Part shown: positions 53,751 to 63,662 of the stretch, piece by piece | Layout: each line of letters starts with the position of its first letter | Position numbering within the stretch: position 1 is the first letter of the stretch | NCBI GenBank assembly: GCA_963697565.1 | Contig: CAVOOM010000006.1 | Coordinates: forward strand, 186,001 to 250,000 | Length of the DNA stretch: 64,000 bases | Direction of reading: 5' to 3' | Origin: CAWFSE01 sp963697565 | GTDB taxonomy: Bacteria > Actinomycetota > Actinomycetes > CAVWCF01 | Program-made: the position numbers and the translations under genes | Notes under the pieces: generated by a model | The model's database searches: none | Told to the model about the DNA's origin: nothing | What the model saw: only the letters and a program-made list of their open reading frames with translations

Positions 53751-54763
53751 CTACGAGTCGGACTCGGGCAGCGGCTCAGGACCGGCCTCGGCATCGGAGC
53801 GGGCCGACCCGCGGCCCAGGGCCCGGCCCAGGGTGAGCGGCCCGGTCGGCGCCGGGAGCGGCGGCGGCCGCGCCCGGGCCGCAGCACCTCGCCGCCGGGA
53901 CCGCGGACCCAGCGGCCGAGTCGCCCGGGATCCTCGGCGAGCACCGGGCCGACGGCGGAGCCGACCACGATCACGAAGGCGGAGCCGACCAGCCAGGAGA
54001 CCAGGGTCATCGCCACCCCGAAGAAGCCGAACTGCGCCTGGTTGACCTCCAGGGAGCGCGGCAACCAGACGGCCGTCGAGAGCGCGTAACAGCGAACGTC
54101 CCACCGGCGATGGCCGCCGCGGGCGCGACGAGCGCCCGCCACCGCACCTGGCCGTAGAGCAGGACGTACTGCGACCACCACCACAGCGCGAACGACCCGG
54201 CGATCGCGATCACCACGGTCACCCGGTCGGCCAGAGTCGCCGTCGAGCAGCCACCGGACCCCGCTGATCATGAGGACGTAGCCGACGGCCCCGCCGATCC
54301 AGGCCAGCCCGCGGATCTGCTTGATGCCGCGCGAGGGCGGCCGCCGCCACGCACGGAGGAAGACCCGCTGGAGGGCCGTGGCGAACGTGGTGGCGTAGAA
54401 GACCAGGAGAAGCATTCCGAAGAACCCGGTGGCGGAGCGGAAGGCCTCCGCCGTGACCAGGGACTCCGAGACGGCGTCGGCCGAGGTCCCCGACAGCGAC
54501 AGGCGGTCTCGGAGCCCCTCGCGCATCCCCTGCGAGACCCCGGAGGGGGCGAACGCGTTCACCGCGAGGATGAGCGGGAAGAGCGCCACGAACGCCTTGG
54601 CGGCCAGCGCCACCGCGCGGTCGATGAACTCCAGCTCGATCAGCCGGGCCCAGAGCCGGCCGAGCACCGAGTCGGTGGCGCGCTCGACCCACGGCTCCAG
54701 CCGGGCGCGGGCCGTCGTGAGCGGGCGGGGGGGGGGGGCGCTCACGGGGGCATCGTGCCCCAT
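53751..54763 (-). CDS. YihY/BrkB-like membrane protein (several frameshifts)
   Basis: ATG 54763 or GTG 54745. The first part has SVLGRLWARLIELEFIDRAV, AKAFVALFPLILAVNAF, FFGMLLLVFYATTFATALQR and RGLAWIGGAVGYVLMISGVR, the multi-helix pattern of the YihY family. The frame is lost near 54235 (next part ITVVIAIAGSFALWWWSQYV in another frame), recovers near 54095 (LEVNQAQFGFFGVAMTLVSW) and shifts again near 53880 before a TAG at 53751. With three corrections it is one continuous six-helix protein. Function unknown (once misnamed RNase BN). A 12-base C run lies at codons 3-7. Confidence 0.8.
54727..54738. repeat. Homopolymer of 12 G (12 C in the yihY reading strand)
   Basis: The longest mononucleotide run in the window. 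It lies at the very start of the YihY-like gene, where it encodes a proline triplet (SAPPPRP). One base gained or lost would abolish translation from GTG 54745. Confidence 0.9.
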
Positions 54764-54785
54764 CGCCGCAGGGCGCGGCCCGCCC

Positions 54786-56133
54786 CTACGCGGGGGTCCG
54801 GTTCAGCGGCGCCGTACGGGAGAACCACAGCCCGATCACCACGTAGACGACGGCCACGCCCAGGGGCAGCGCCGTCGTCGCGCCGTTCGCGGGGAGCACC
54901 ACGGCGCCGAGCAGCGCGGCGCCCACCAGCGCGGTGTTGAACAGCACGTCGTACACCGCGAAGACCCGGCCGAGCATGGAGTCGTCGCACACCTCCTGCA
55001 GCGTGCTGTCGGTGACGATCTTGGCCGCCTGGGTGGCCAGGCCGATGGCGGCGCCCGCCGCGATCAGCGCGTTCTGCTCCAACCTGGTCAGCAGGAGCGC
55101 CGAGGCGGCCGCCGCAATCAGGCAGGCGGCCATCACCCAGCCGCGGCGGCCGATCCGGCGCACCGCGGGGGGCGTGAGGACGGCGGCGCTCAGCGCCCCG
55201 AGCCCGGTGGCGAAGGCCGCCAGCCCGAGCCCGGACAGCCCGGCGTCGACATCGGCCGCGTCGTGGAAGTAGGTCCGCAGCAAGAGCAGGGCCTGGACGG
55301 TCACCAGGCCATACACGACGCGCAGCGTGGCCATCAGCACGAACGCGTCCACGGCGGGGCGGCGGGCGGCGACGTGGCGAAGCCCGGCGATCAGGCCGCG
55401 CAGGACGTCTCCCAAGCGCGTCGCGCACCCGCACGAGCACCGGCTCATGCGGCCCGAGATCGGGGCGGGGGATCCGGCGCGCGGCCTGGCTGGCCAGCAG
55501 GTACAGCGTCGCGGCGAGCAGCAGCACGGCCCCCGCCGCGGGGTCGCCGTCGCCGAGGGCCAGCCGCAGGGCGAGGGCGAGCCCGCCGCCGACCACCAGC
55601 GCGAAGGTGCCCAGGGTCGGGGCGAACGCGTTCGCGGTGACCAGCTGGTGTCCGGGCACCGTCGAGGGCAACGCGGCCGACAGCGCGGTCAGGACGAATC
55701 GGTTGACCGCGATGATGACCAGGGCCGCCAGCCCGAGCCGCCAGCCGGAGACGCTGGCCGCCAGGACCGCGGCGACCCCGATCGCGAGCGCCGCGCGCAC
55801 GACGTTGGCGAGCACGAGCGTCTGCCGGCGGCTCCAGCGGTCGATGAAGACGCCGACGAAGGGCCCGAGCAGCGAGTACGGCAGCAGCAGGATCGCGAAC
55901 GAGGCCGCGACGGCGCCCGGGGTGGACTGCCGCTCGGGCGAGAAGAGCACGAACGAGGCGAGCCCCGTCTGCAGGGCGCCGTCGCCGGCCTGGCCGAGCA
56001 GCCGGGTGCCCAGCAGCCGGCGGAAGTTCGGGACGCGGGTGATCTCGACGAGCTCGCGGGCGCTGGCGCGGCCGGCGTGCCCGGAGTCGTGGTGCCCCGG
56101 GTCGGGCTGGCCTGGCTTCTCGGGCCCGGGCAT
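54786..56133 (-). CDS. Major facilitator superfamily transporter (frameshifted)
   Basis: ATG 56133. The first half (six helices) has FRRLLGTRLLGQAGDGALQT, LLLPYSLLGPFVGVFIDRWS, RRQTLVLANVVRAAL and NRFVLTALSAALPSTVPGHQ. One base is inserted near 55415 (span 3n+1). The second half continues as LGDVLRGLIAGLRHVAARRP, RTYFHDAADVDAG, STLQEVCDDSMLGRVFAVYD and NGATTALPLGVAVVYVVI. The pattern is that of MFS drug/lysophospholipid-type exporters; the substrate is unknown. A Pro/His-rich head precedes the first helix. Confidence 0.87.
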
Positions 56134-56164
56134 GGTCGAACCTTACGGCGACCGTGCGGACGGT

Positions 56165-56210
56165 CCTGTCTGGCGGAGCGACGCGCTCGCGCGTCGCTCC
56201 GCCAGACAGG
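56165..56210. terminator. Perfect 21-bp hairpin with CTCG loop
   Basis: Arms 56165-56185 and 56190-56210 are perfectly complementary, with a 4-nt CTCG loop. It lies downstream of the ScyD-like gene and just upstream of the MFS gene (both minus strand), so it probably terminates the former. No U-tract. Confidence 0.75.
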
Positions 56211-56245
56211 TGGAGGGGCGGTGAACGCGGACTAGAGGGCCCGGG

Positions 56246-57340
56246 TCACCACCGAGCCGCTAGGCCGAAGACGCCGCTCGTCGCGTACAGCGTGTGGCCG
56301 CGGATCTCGACCGCTCCGGGGCTGTCGAGCGGGATCCGGTCGACGACGGCGCCGCCCTTGATCACCGCGATGGAGTTGCCGAATAGCTCGGCGACGTAGA
56401 TGGTGCCGTCCCAGCCGACCGCCAGGTCGACGGCGCCGTGCAGGCCCGAGGCGATCCGGGTGACGGCGCCGCTCCACCGGTTGACCCGGAAGACCCCGCC
56501 GTCCTGCTCGGGGAACCCGGGCAGCGAGCTGACGTAGTAGTGGCCGGTCGGCCCGACCTCGACATCGGTCGGCACCGGGTTGCCGGCGTAGTCCGACCCG
56601 ATGCACGCGTCGAGAGCGTCGCTCGGGAGCGGGTCCGCACCCGGCGGCAGCGATCCGTTGATCTCGTCGATCAGGCCCGCCACGACCTCTGCGGTCAGGG
56701 GCTGGACCACCGGGGGCAGCACCGCGACGGTCGAGAGGCGCTTGCCGCTCGGCGACACGCGGACCAGGTCGTTGCCGGCGGCGTCGGCCACGATGCGCGA
56801 GCCGTTCCAGTCGATGGCCACCGCGTACGGGTTGGACTCGATCTGGCCGGTGAAGACCGGCGGTCCCAAGCGGTCCCCCAGGGCTCCCGCGGAGTCCTGG
56901 CACTCGGCGGTGGCGCCGACCAAGCCGTACGTGTTGACCGAGTCGGGGTTGTTGGCGGCCTCGTAGGCGCCGAGGTCGGCGAGCTGGCGCGGGGTGTGGC
57001 GGAGCACGTTGAGGGTGGCGATCGGCGTGGCGCCGTTCTCCGGCGGCTGGGACAGCGTGTAGGTCAACGTGCCCACGCCCCGGATGTCGACGCCCCCGCC
57101 GATCGGCCCCTGGACGAGGCTGGTGCGCGCGCCCCCCGGGCCGATCCGGGTGAGCGAGCCGCCGAAGGCCTCGGCGACGTAGAGGGTGCCGGCGGGCCCG
57201 ACCGCGAGGCCCAGCGGGCCCGCCAGTCCGTCGGCGACCTGGGTCCAGCCGTCGGCGGCGCCAGCTGGAACGGCGGTGGCGCAGACGACGGCCGCGGCGA
57301 TGGCAGCGCTGGCGAAGGTTCGGGATCGAACACCGGTCAT
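56246..57340 (-). CDS. ScyD/ScyE family secreted beta-propeller protein
   Basis: 364 aa, ATG 57340 after AGGGGGC. A signal peptide (about 1-28, cleavage after AGA) is followed by NHL/SMP-30-like propeller blades: LAGPLGLAVGPAGTLYVAEA, SLTRIGPGG, YAVAIDWNGSRIVADAAGND, VPTDVEVGPTGHYYVSSLPG, FRVNRWSGAVTRIASGLHGA and VDLAVGWDGTIYVAELFGNS. The order and the cysteine pair fit the ScyD/ScyE family, widespread in actinomycetes although named from cyanobacterial scytonemin clusters. No scytonemin genes are near. It is exported; the ligand is unknown. Confidence 0.85.
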   Translation of the reverse strand: MTGVRSRTFASAAIAAAVVCATAVPAGAADGWTQVADGLAGPLGLAVGPAGTLYVAEAFGGSLTRIGPGGARTSLVQGPIGGGVDIRGVGTLTYTLSQPPENGATPIATLNVLRHTPRQLADLGAYEAANNPDSVNTYGLVGATAECQDSAGALGDRLGPPVFTGQIESNPYAVAIDWNGSRIVADAAGNDLVRVSPSGKRLSTVAVLPPVVQPLTAEVVAGLIDEINGSLPPGADPLPSDALDACIGSDYAGNPVPTDVEVGPTGHYYVSSLPGFPEQDGGVFRVNRWSGAVTRIASGLHGAVDLAVGWDGTIYVAELFGNSIAVIKGGAVVDRIPLDSPGAVEIRGHTLYATSGVFGLAARW

Positions 57341-57653
57341 GGTGCCCCCTTGCACGCGTGGCCCGCCCCGAGTGGCGGGCGTCTGCGTACCAAGGTGAGG
57401 CTTGCCTGACCTGCGTGGAGGGCGTATCCGCTATGTCGGCTCCGGGCCGTTCGCCCCGCAAACAGGCCAAGACCCCCGCCCTGTGGGGGTGCGGGGGTCT
57501 TGGGTGGATTGCGGGTGGTTCAGGTGGGGCTCAGCGGTCGACCGCAGGATGACCCTGCGATGCCATTGGCCCAGGTCTCGGCCTCGCTCGCTGCGGCAGG
57601 ACCCTCGTGCCTCGGGCCCTACCTACGCGACCTCGGCGTCGACCTGGGCAGAC
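57341..57653. promoter_or_regulatory. Intergenic region between ScyD-like gene and ino1
   Basis: 313 bases without a gene. It contains the ino1 terminator (57467-57503), one copy of a 15-bp repeat of the ino1 3' end (57530-57544) and, nearest to 57340, the presumed promoter of the ScyD-like gene. No clear promoter hexamers could be assigned. Confidence 0.6.
57467..57503 (-). terminator. Hairpin terminator downstream of ino1
   Basis: A 13-bp perfect inverted repeat (57467-57479 with 57491-57503) with an 11-nt loop, about 150 bases past the ino1 stop. No U-tract. Confidence 0.7.
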
Positions 57654-57667
57654 TCAGCGGTCGACCG
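57530..57667. repeat. 15-bp direct repeat duplicating the ino1 3' end
   Basis: CTCAGCGGTCGACCG occurs at 57653-57667, covering the last codons and stop of ino1, and again at 57530-57544, 123 bases downstream of the gene. Confidence 0.8.
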
Positions 57668-58742
57668 TGCCGGCGATGAACTGCTCGACCTTGTCCTTGC
57701 ACGTCGAGTCGTCGTACTGCTCCGGCGGCGACTTCATGAAGTACGACGAGGCCGACAGGAGCGGGCCGCCGATGCCGCGGTCCTTGGCGATCTTCGCGGC
57801 GCGGATCGCGTCGATGATGATGCCGGCCGAGTTCGGGGAGTCCCAGACCTCGAGCTTGTACTCCAGCGACAGCGGCACATCGCCGAAGTTGCGGCCCTCG
57901 AGGCGCACGAACGCCCACTTGCGGTCGTCCAGCCAGGCGACGTAGTCGCTCGGGCCGATGTGCACGTTGCGGGCCGCGATCGGGTCGCGCAGCTGCGAGG
58001 TGACCGACTGGGTCTTGGAGATCTTCTTGGACTCGAGGCGCTCGCGCTCGAGCATGTTCATGAAGTCCATGTTGCCGCCGACGTTCAGCTGGTAGGTGCG
58101 GTCGACGGTGACGCCGCGGTCCTCGAACAGCTTGGCCAGCACGCGGTGGGTGATGGTGGCGCCGATCTGCGACTTGATGTCGTCGCCGACGATCGGCACG
58201 CCGGCCTCGGTGAACTTGTCCGCCCACTCCTTGGTGCCGGCGATGAAGACCGGCAGCGCGTTGACGAACGCGACCTTGGCGTCGATGGCGCACTGCGCGT
58301 AGTACTTCGCGGCCTCCTCCGAGCCCACCGGCAGGTAGCAGACCAGGACGTCGGCCTTGGCGTCCTTGAGCGCCTGCACGACGTCGACCGGCGCCTCGTC
58401 GGACTCGGTGACCATCTCGCGGTAGTACTTGCCGAGGCCGTCGAGGGTGTGGCCGCGCTGCACCATGACGCCGGTCGGCGGCACGTCGCAGAACTGGATC
58501 GTGTTGTTCTCCGACGCCGTGATGGCGTGGGCGAGGTCCTGGCCGACCTTCTTGGCGTCGACGTCGAACGCGGCGACGAACTGCACGTCGCCCACGTGGT
58601 ACGGCCCGAACTGCACGTGCATCAGGCCGGGGACGCGCCCTGCGGGGTCGGCGTCCTTGTAGTACTCCACGCCCTGCACGAGCGAGGCCGCGCAGTTGCC
58701 GACGCCGACGATGGCGACGCGCACGGGATTCTGGGTGCCCAT
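57654..58742 (-). CDS. ino1: Inositol-3-phosphate synthase
   Basis: 362 aa, ATG 58742 with AAGGAGTG upstream. The NAD-binding start is VRVAIVGVGNCAASLVQGVE, with YYKDADPAGRVPGLMHVQFG, GSEEAAKYYAQCAIDAKVAF, the catalytic-lysine region GDDIKSQIGATITHRVLAKL, QLNVGGNMDFMNMLERERLE and DSPNSAGIIIDAIRAAKIAK. It converts glucose 6-phosphate to inositol 3-phosphate, the precursor of mycothiol and phosphatidylinositol, both hallmarks of actinomycetes. It lies three bases after the padR stop, so it is probably in one transcript with it. Confidence 0.97.
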   Translation of the reverse strand: MGTQNPVRVAIVGVGNCAASLVQGVEYYKDADPAGRVPGLMHVQFGPYHVGDVQFVAAFDVDAKKVGQDLAHAITASENNTIQFCDVPPTGVMVQRGHTLDGLGKYYREMVTESDEAPVDVVQALKDAKADVLVCYLPVGSEEAAKYYAQCAIDAKVAFVNALPVFIAGTKEWADKFTEAGVPIVGDDIKSQIGATITHRVLAKLFEDRGVTVDRTYQLNVGGNMDFMNMLERERLESKKISKTQSVTSQLRDPIAARNVHIGPSDYVAWLDDRKWAFVRLEGRNFGDVPLSLEYKLEVWDSPNSAGIIIDAIRAAKIAKDRGIGGPLLSASSYFMKSPPEQYDDSTCKDKVEQFIAGTVDR

Positions 58743-58745
58743 CCG

Positions 58746-59385
58746 TCACTCCTTGATCTCTGCGGCGGACGGGACGTCACGCCGGGGTTGGCCCTGAGGG
58801 GCGTTTGTGGGGCCGGGGGTGGTGGAGCCGGGGTCCGGGCGGCCGGCCAGCCGCTCGTCGGCGATGAGCTCGTTCAGCCAGCGCACCTCGCGCTCGACGC
58901 CCTCGAGGCCGTGGCGCTGCAGCTCGAGGGTGTAGGCGTCCAGGCGCTCGCGGCGGCTGCGCGTGGGTGGTGCGCAGGGTGTCGAGGCGCTCCTCGAGCC
59001 GGCTGCGCCGGCCCTCCAGGATCCGCAGCCGGACCTCGGAGTCGGTCTGGGCGAAGAAGGCGAAGTGGACGCCGAAGTTCTCGTCCTCCCACGCCGCCGG
59101 GCCGGCCTCGCCGAGCAGGTCGGCAGGCGCTCCTTGCCGTCGGCGGTGAGCTGGTAGACGATCCGCGCCCGCTTGCCGCCGAGCGGCGCGCCCTCGGTCG
59201 GCGGTCTCGGTGATGCAGCCGCGGGTGACGAGGTCGCGCAGCGCGGGGTACAGCGAGCCGTACGACAGCGCCCGGAACGGGCCGAGCACCGCGTGCAGCC
59301 GCTTGCGCAGCTCGTAGCCGTGCATCGGCGACTCCTGGAGCAGGCCGAGGACGGCCAACTCCAGTACGCCGCTGCGCTTGGCCAT
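58746..59385 (-). CDS. PadR-family transcriptional regulator (multiple frameshifts)
   Basis: ATG 59385. The winged-helix head reads LELAVLGLLQESPMHGYELR, AVLGPFRALSYGSLYPALRD and LVTRGCITE. The frame shifts near 59200 (PLGGKRARIVYQLTADGKER in a second frame), near 59125 (WEDENFGVHFAFFAQTDSEV back in the first) and near 58965 (LDAYTLELQRHGLEGVEREV in the second), and ends at TGA 58746. Corrected, it is a full PadR with C-terminal Vir-like dimer helices. The tight link to ino1 suggests it controls inositol synthesis and itself, probably through the AT-rich dyad upstream of its start. Confidence 0.85.
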
Positions 59386-59413
59386 CGGTGCTCCTCAGCC
59401 TGAGTGGTCGCTG

Positions 59414-59438
59414 GATATATCGATACGATACATCGAAT
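59414..59438. promoter_or_regulatory. AT-rich dyad upstream of padR: candidate operator/promoter
   Basis: GATATATCGATACGATACAT followed by CGAAT contains overlapping dyads (ATCG ATA CGAT at 59419-59429; TCGAT...ATCGA at 59420-59436). It ends in ATACAT, similar to PadR half-sites. It is strikingly AT-rich for this genome and 29 bases above the padR ATG. It may also serve the divergent DUF5318 gene. Confidence 0.55.
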
Positions 59439-59579
59439 GAGTCGAAGGTATGTCCTCCGGCCACCTCCGCGCAACCTGGAGTTCAGCCTCCGGTCCACCG
59501 GCCCGCGCCGGCCCTCGGGCCGCCGGCGGCCGTCCGGCGCGCTGCCGGGTGCCGATCCGCGTTGCGTACATTGGCGCGG

Positions 59580-59980
59580 GTGTGGAGCAAGCGCGCCGCC
59601 GTCGACTACGGCCTGCAGCGCCGGGCGACGCTGGCCGCCCTGTTCCGCGGGCTGGCCACCGCCACCGACGTCTGCGACGCCGACCCGTACCTGCTGCGGG
59701 CCGCCAAGCACCACGGCGAGCCGACGTCCCGCGACTGCCCGGTCTGCCGCCGCGAGCCGATGGTCGAGCTGAGCTACACCTTCGGCGACGAGCTGGGCGA
59801 GTACTCCGGCCGGATCAAGGGCCCGCGCGAGCTCGACGCCATGCGCGCGAGCACGGCGAGTTCACCGTCTACGTCGTCGAGGTCTGCCGGGGCTGCGGGT
59901 GGAACCACTTGATCGGCTCGTACGTCTTAGGAGACGGCGTGCCCCGCGAGCGGCCGCGCCGTCGGCGCGCGTCACACTGA
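59580..59980 (+). CDS. DUF5318 family zinc-ribbon-like protein (frameshifted)
   Basis: GTG 59580 opens VWSKRAAVDYGLQRRATLAA. The core has RDCPVCRREPMVELSYTFGD with a CxxC pair and ELGEYSGRIKGPRELDAM. One base is missing near 59845 (span 3n+2). The continuation REHGEFTVYVVEVCRGCGWN has a second CxxC, followed by HLIGSYVLGDG. Two CxxC pairs suggest a zinc ribbon. The family is actinobacterial and of unknown function, commonly encoded just before this penicillin-binding protein gene. It is divergent from padR. Confidence 0.85.
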
Positions 59981-60041
59981 GCGGCCAGCCGGCGCGAGCC
60001 GAGCACTCGCCGACGACCAGCCCCCGAGCGTAAGGAACCGC

Positions 60042-62167
60042 GTGAGGATCGACTATCCGCGTGCCGGCAAGACCGGCGTGCGGCGGCTGTGGCCCTCGTG
60101 GCGGCAGTGGCTGGCGATCTGGTTCGGCGGGCTCGTCACCGGCGTCGTGCTGGCGGGCGCCGGCTTCGCCGCGGCGTACACCCTGGTCGAGATCCCCCGG
60201 TGAACGAGACCGCGCGGGCGCAGACCACGGTGCTCTACTACGCCGACGGCGAGACCGAGCTCGGCCGGCTGGGCACCGCCAACCGCACCAGCGTCGCGAT
60301 CGGCGCCGTGCCCGACCACGTGCAGAAGGCCGTGCTGTCGGCCGAGGACCGCGACTTCTACGAGCACGGCGGCTTCGACCCGCTGGGCATCGGCCGGGCG
60401 GCGTGGAACAACCTGCGCGGCGGGGCCACCCAGGGCGGCTCGACCATCACCCAGCAGCTGGCCAAGAACCTCTACCTCACCCAGGAGCGCACCTTCGACC
60501 GCAAGGCGCGCGAGCTGGTGCTGTCGATGAAGCTCGAGAACACGCTGAGCAAGGACCAGATCCTCGAGGACTACCTCAACACCATCTACTTCGGCCGGGG
60601 CGCCTACGGCATCCAGGCGGCCTCCCAGGCGTACTTCGCCAAGGACGTCGGCCAGCTCACCGTGGCCGAGGGCGCCGCGCTGGCCTCGATCATCCGCTCC
60701 CCCGGCGGCTACGCCCCCGAGGACCAGCTGGAGCGGCTGCAGGGCCGCTGGGCGTACGTCCTCGACGGCATGGTCGAGAAGGGCTGGCTCGCCCAGGCCG
60801 AGCGCGACGCCCAGCAGTTCCCGGCGATCGCCGAGCGCCGCCCGGCGGTCAAGCTCGCCGGCACCGACCGGCTACCTGGTGGAGACGGCGCGCCGCGAGC
60901 TCGACGCGGCTCGGCTACGACGAGGACCGGCTGAGCGAGGGCGGGCTGCGGGTCACCACGACCTTCGACGCCGACCTGCAGGCCGCGGCCGTCACGGCGG
61001 TCGCCGAGCAGCGCCCGACCAAGAAGGCCGAGGGCGTGCGGGTCGGGCTGGTCGCCGTCGAGCCCGGCACCGGCTACGTCCGCGCGCTCTTCGGCGGCGA
61101 CGACTACCAGGCCCGCCAGTTCAACGACGCGACCCAGTCGGCGCCGCAGGCCGGCTCGACCTTCAAGCCGTTCGCGCTCGCCGCCGGGCTGGAGTCCGGC
61201 ATCGAGCTGAACTCGCGCTGGGACGGCCGCAGCCCGCGCACGTTCGAGGTGGAGGGCCGCGAGCCGTACAAGGTCACCAACTTCGACGACGTCTCGTACG
61301 GGAACATCACGCTGCTCAAGGCGACGGCGAACTCCGTCAACACGGTCTACGTCGACCTCGGCCTCGAGGTCGGCGGCGACGCGGTCGTGGACTCCGCCCG
61401 CCGCGCCGGGATCCCCGACCGGGTCGAGATCGACCCGGGCCCGGCGGTGGTGCTCGGCACCGCGTCGGTGACCGCCTACCAGATGGCCGGGGCCTACGCG
61501 ACGTTCGCCAACGACGGCGAGCAGGTGCCGAACACCACGATCCTGGTGGTCAAGTCGCCGGCGGGCGGCACGCTGTACAAGGCCAAGCCGAAGGGCGAGG
61601 AGGCGTTCACGCCCGAGATCGCCGGGGGCGTGACCAAGGCGCTGGAGGGCGTCGTGACCAACGGCTCCGGCTTCGAGGCCAAGAAGCTCGGCCGGCCCGA
61701 GCGCCGGCAAGACCGGCACCTCCCAGGAGAACAAGTCGGCGTGGTACGTCGGCTACACCGCGCAGCTGGCGGTGGCGGTGGACCTGTTCAAGACCAACGA
61801 GACCGGCGAGCTGCAGTCGCTCAAGGGCGTGGCGGGGCTGTCCACGGTCACCGGCGGGTCGTACCCGGCGCGGATCTGGACCGCCTTCATGAAGGACGCC
61901 CTCGAAGGCGAGGAGGTGCTGCCGCTGCCCGGCGCCACCGCCTCGCCGTCGCCCACGGCCACCCGCACCGCGAAGCCGAGCCCCACCCCCAGCGACACCC
62001 CGACCGCCACCGAGAGCGCCTCGCCCACCCCCACGCCCGTCGGCCAGCGAGACCCCCACCCCGACCCCGACCCCGCCCGCGAGCAGCCCGCCGCCGACAC
62101 CCCCCGTGACGCCGCCGCCGGCCCCGGCCCCCGCGGCCGCGCCGGCGTCGCGCCGCCTTCCCCCTAG
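60042..62167 (+). CDS. ponA: Bifunctional class A penicillin-binding protein (several frameshifts)
   Basis: GTG 60042 after TAAGGAA. A cytoplasmic head and one membrane segment (WLAIWFGGLVTGVVLAGAGF) lead to an apparent TGA at 60201, where a C5 run should be C6 (EIPPVNETARAQ). The glycosyltransferase domain follows: AVLSAEDRDFYEHGGFDPLG, GGSTITQQLAKNLYL, ILEDYLNTIYFGRGAYG. A second break lies near 60880. The transpeptidase domain has STFK (QAGSTFKPFALA), SVN (ATANSVNTVYVD) and KTGTS (AGKTGTSQENKS, after a third break near 61700). A Thr/Pro/Ser tail, probably with a fourth slip near 62050, ends the protein. It polymerises and cross-links peptidoglycan outside the membrane. Confidence 0.92.
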
Positions 62168-62216
62168 CCGCCCGGCGCTGCACCCCCGAACGCGGGCGGC
62201 CGGGCATGATCGGGCC

Positions 62217-63662
62217 GTGCCGCCCGTCCCCGACACCGCGCCGCGGGCCGTCGACCACCTCCGCGACTCCGCCGGCGTCGTGCTGCCGTCGCGCGACGAC
62301 GCAGTGGTGGCGGCGGCCAGCGAGCGCGTTGGCGGCCAGGCCGGCGCCCGGGTGGCCGGCGCCGCCGGGTGGTGGTCGCCCGTGCGCGTGGTGGCCCTCC
62401 TGGCGGTGCTGGGGGCGCTGGCCGCGCTGCTCGTCCAGGCCCCGTGCCGCTCGGCCAACTGGTCGTCCGGCGTCTACACGTACGGGTGCTACTCGGACAT
62501 CTCGGCGCTGTACTTCGCCCGCGGCCTCGACGTCGACCCGAACCCGTTCACGCCCTCGGGCGACCGCCCGGTGGAGTACCCCCCGCTGACCGCGGCGTTC
62601 ATCGGCGTGGTGGCGGCCATCGTGCATGCCACGGTGGCCGATGACCCGTCGGAGCGGCTGCGCCGCTTCGCCGATCTGTCGATGCTCGCGCTGCTGGCCT
62701 GCTGGGTGCTGCTCACCGTGCTCACGGCCCGCTTCGCCCGGGACCGGCCGTGGGACGCGGCGATGGTCGCGGTCGCGCCGGGGATCATCGCGGCCGGGCT
62801 GGTCAACTGGGACCTGTTCGCCGCGCTCTTCCCCACCGCCGCGATCCTGGCGTGGCGGCGGGATCGGACGCTGCTGGCCGGTGTGCTGCTCGGGCTCGGC
62901 GGGGCCGCGAAGTTCTACCCCCTGTTGATCCTGCTTCCCGTCGTGCTGGTGGCCTGGCGCGAGGGCCGGCTCGGGGCCGGCGTCCGCTCGGTGCTGGCGG
63001 CCCTGGCCGCCTTCGCCGCGGTGAACCTCCCGGCCGCGCTGTGGGCGCCCGAGCAGTGGCGGGAGTTCTTCGTCCTGTCGCAGGAGCGCGGGGTGGGGTA
63101 CGGCTCGGCCTGGTACCTGCCGTTCGAGCGCGGCTGGTGGGACCCCACGGCGACCCTGAACTGGCTGGGGCCGGCGCTGCTGGCGGCCGCGTGCCTCGGG
63201 ATCGCCTGGCTGGCCTGGCGGGCGCCGCGCCCGGTGGGCCCGCGGCTGCTGGCCCAGCTGGCGTTCCTCGTGGTGCTCGCGTTCTGCCTGACCAACAAGG
63301 TCTACAGCCCGCAGTACGTCGTCTGGCTGGCCGCGCTCTACCCGCTGGCGTACCCGCGGTGGGGGCCGTTCCTGATCTGGCAGGCCGCCGAGGTGCTGTA
63401 CACCCGGGCCATCTGGCTGCAGCTGCTCGGCGTCACCGACCCGGGGCTCGCGATCCCGGCCTGGCCGCACTCGTGGGCCACGGTGATCCGGCTGGCCGCC
63501 CAGCTGTGGGTCGGCTGGCTGGTGGCCCGCGAGGTCCTCCGCGGCGGACCGGACCCCGCCGGGGGGCTAGAGGCCGAGCACCTCGTCGAAGCGGGCCGTG
63601 GTCATCCGGACGTCGACGGCGAGCCGGTCGCCGATCGCGGGCGGGGCCACGTCGACGGGTAG
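62217..63662 (+). CDS. GT87/DUF2029-type membrane glycosyltransferase (mannosyltransferase-like)
   Basis: GTG 62217. About 10-12 membrane helices. A loop after the first helix has the family pattern SDISALYFARGLD...PVEYPPLTA with acidic residues. AAGLVNWDLFAALFPTAAIL and LLGLGGAAKFYPLLILLPVV, NKVYSPQYVVWLAALYPLAY follow. This matches the polyprenol-phosphate-mannose-dependent GT87 family (PimE-like). The literal stop is at 63662, deep in the convergent gene. One G fewer in the G6 run at about 63563-63568 would give TAG at 63567-63569, overlapping the other gene's stop, and that is more likely. Confidence 0.85.
   Translation: MPPVPDTAPRAVDHLRDSAGVVLPSRDDAVVAAASERVGGQAGARVAGAAGWWSPVRVVALLAVLGALAALLVQAPCRSANWSSGVYTYGCYSDISALYFARGLDVDPNPFTPSGDRPVEYPPLTAAFIGVVAAIVHATVADDPSERLRRFADLSMLALLACWVLLTVLTARFARDRPWDAAMVAVAPGIIAAGLVNWDLFAALFPTAAILAWRRDRTLLAGVLLGLGGAAKFYPLLILLPVVLVAWREGRLGAGVRSVLAALAAFAAVNLPAALWAPEQWREFFVLSQERGVGYGSAWYLPFERGWWDPTATLNWLGPALLAAACLGIAWLAWRAPRPVGPRLLAQLAFLVVLAFCLTNKVYSPQYVVWLAALYPLAYPRWGPFLIWQAAEVLYTRAIWLQLLGVTDPGLAIPAWPHSWATVIRLAAQLWVGWLVAREVLRGGPDPAGGLEAEHLVEAGRGHPDVDGEPVADRGRGHVDG

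Noticed and set aside
57530..57667. Possible CRISPR or mobile-element repeats from the short direct repeats here and at 18787
   Set aside because: Only two copies each, not regularly spaced, and no cas or transposase genes. They are duplications of gene ends.
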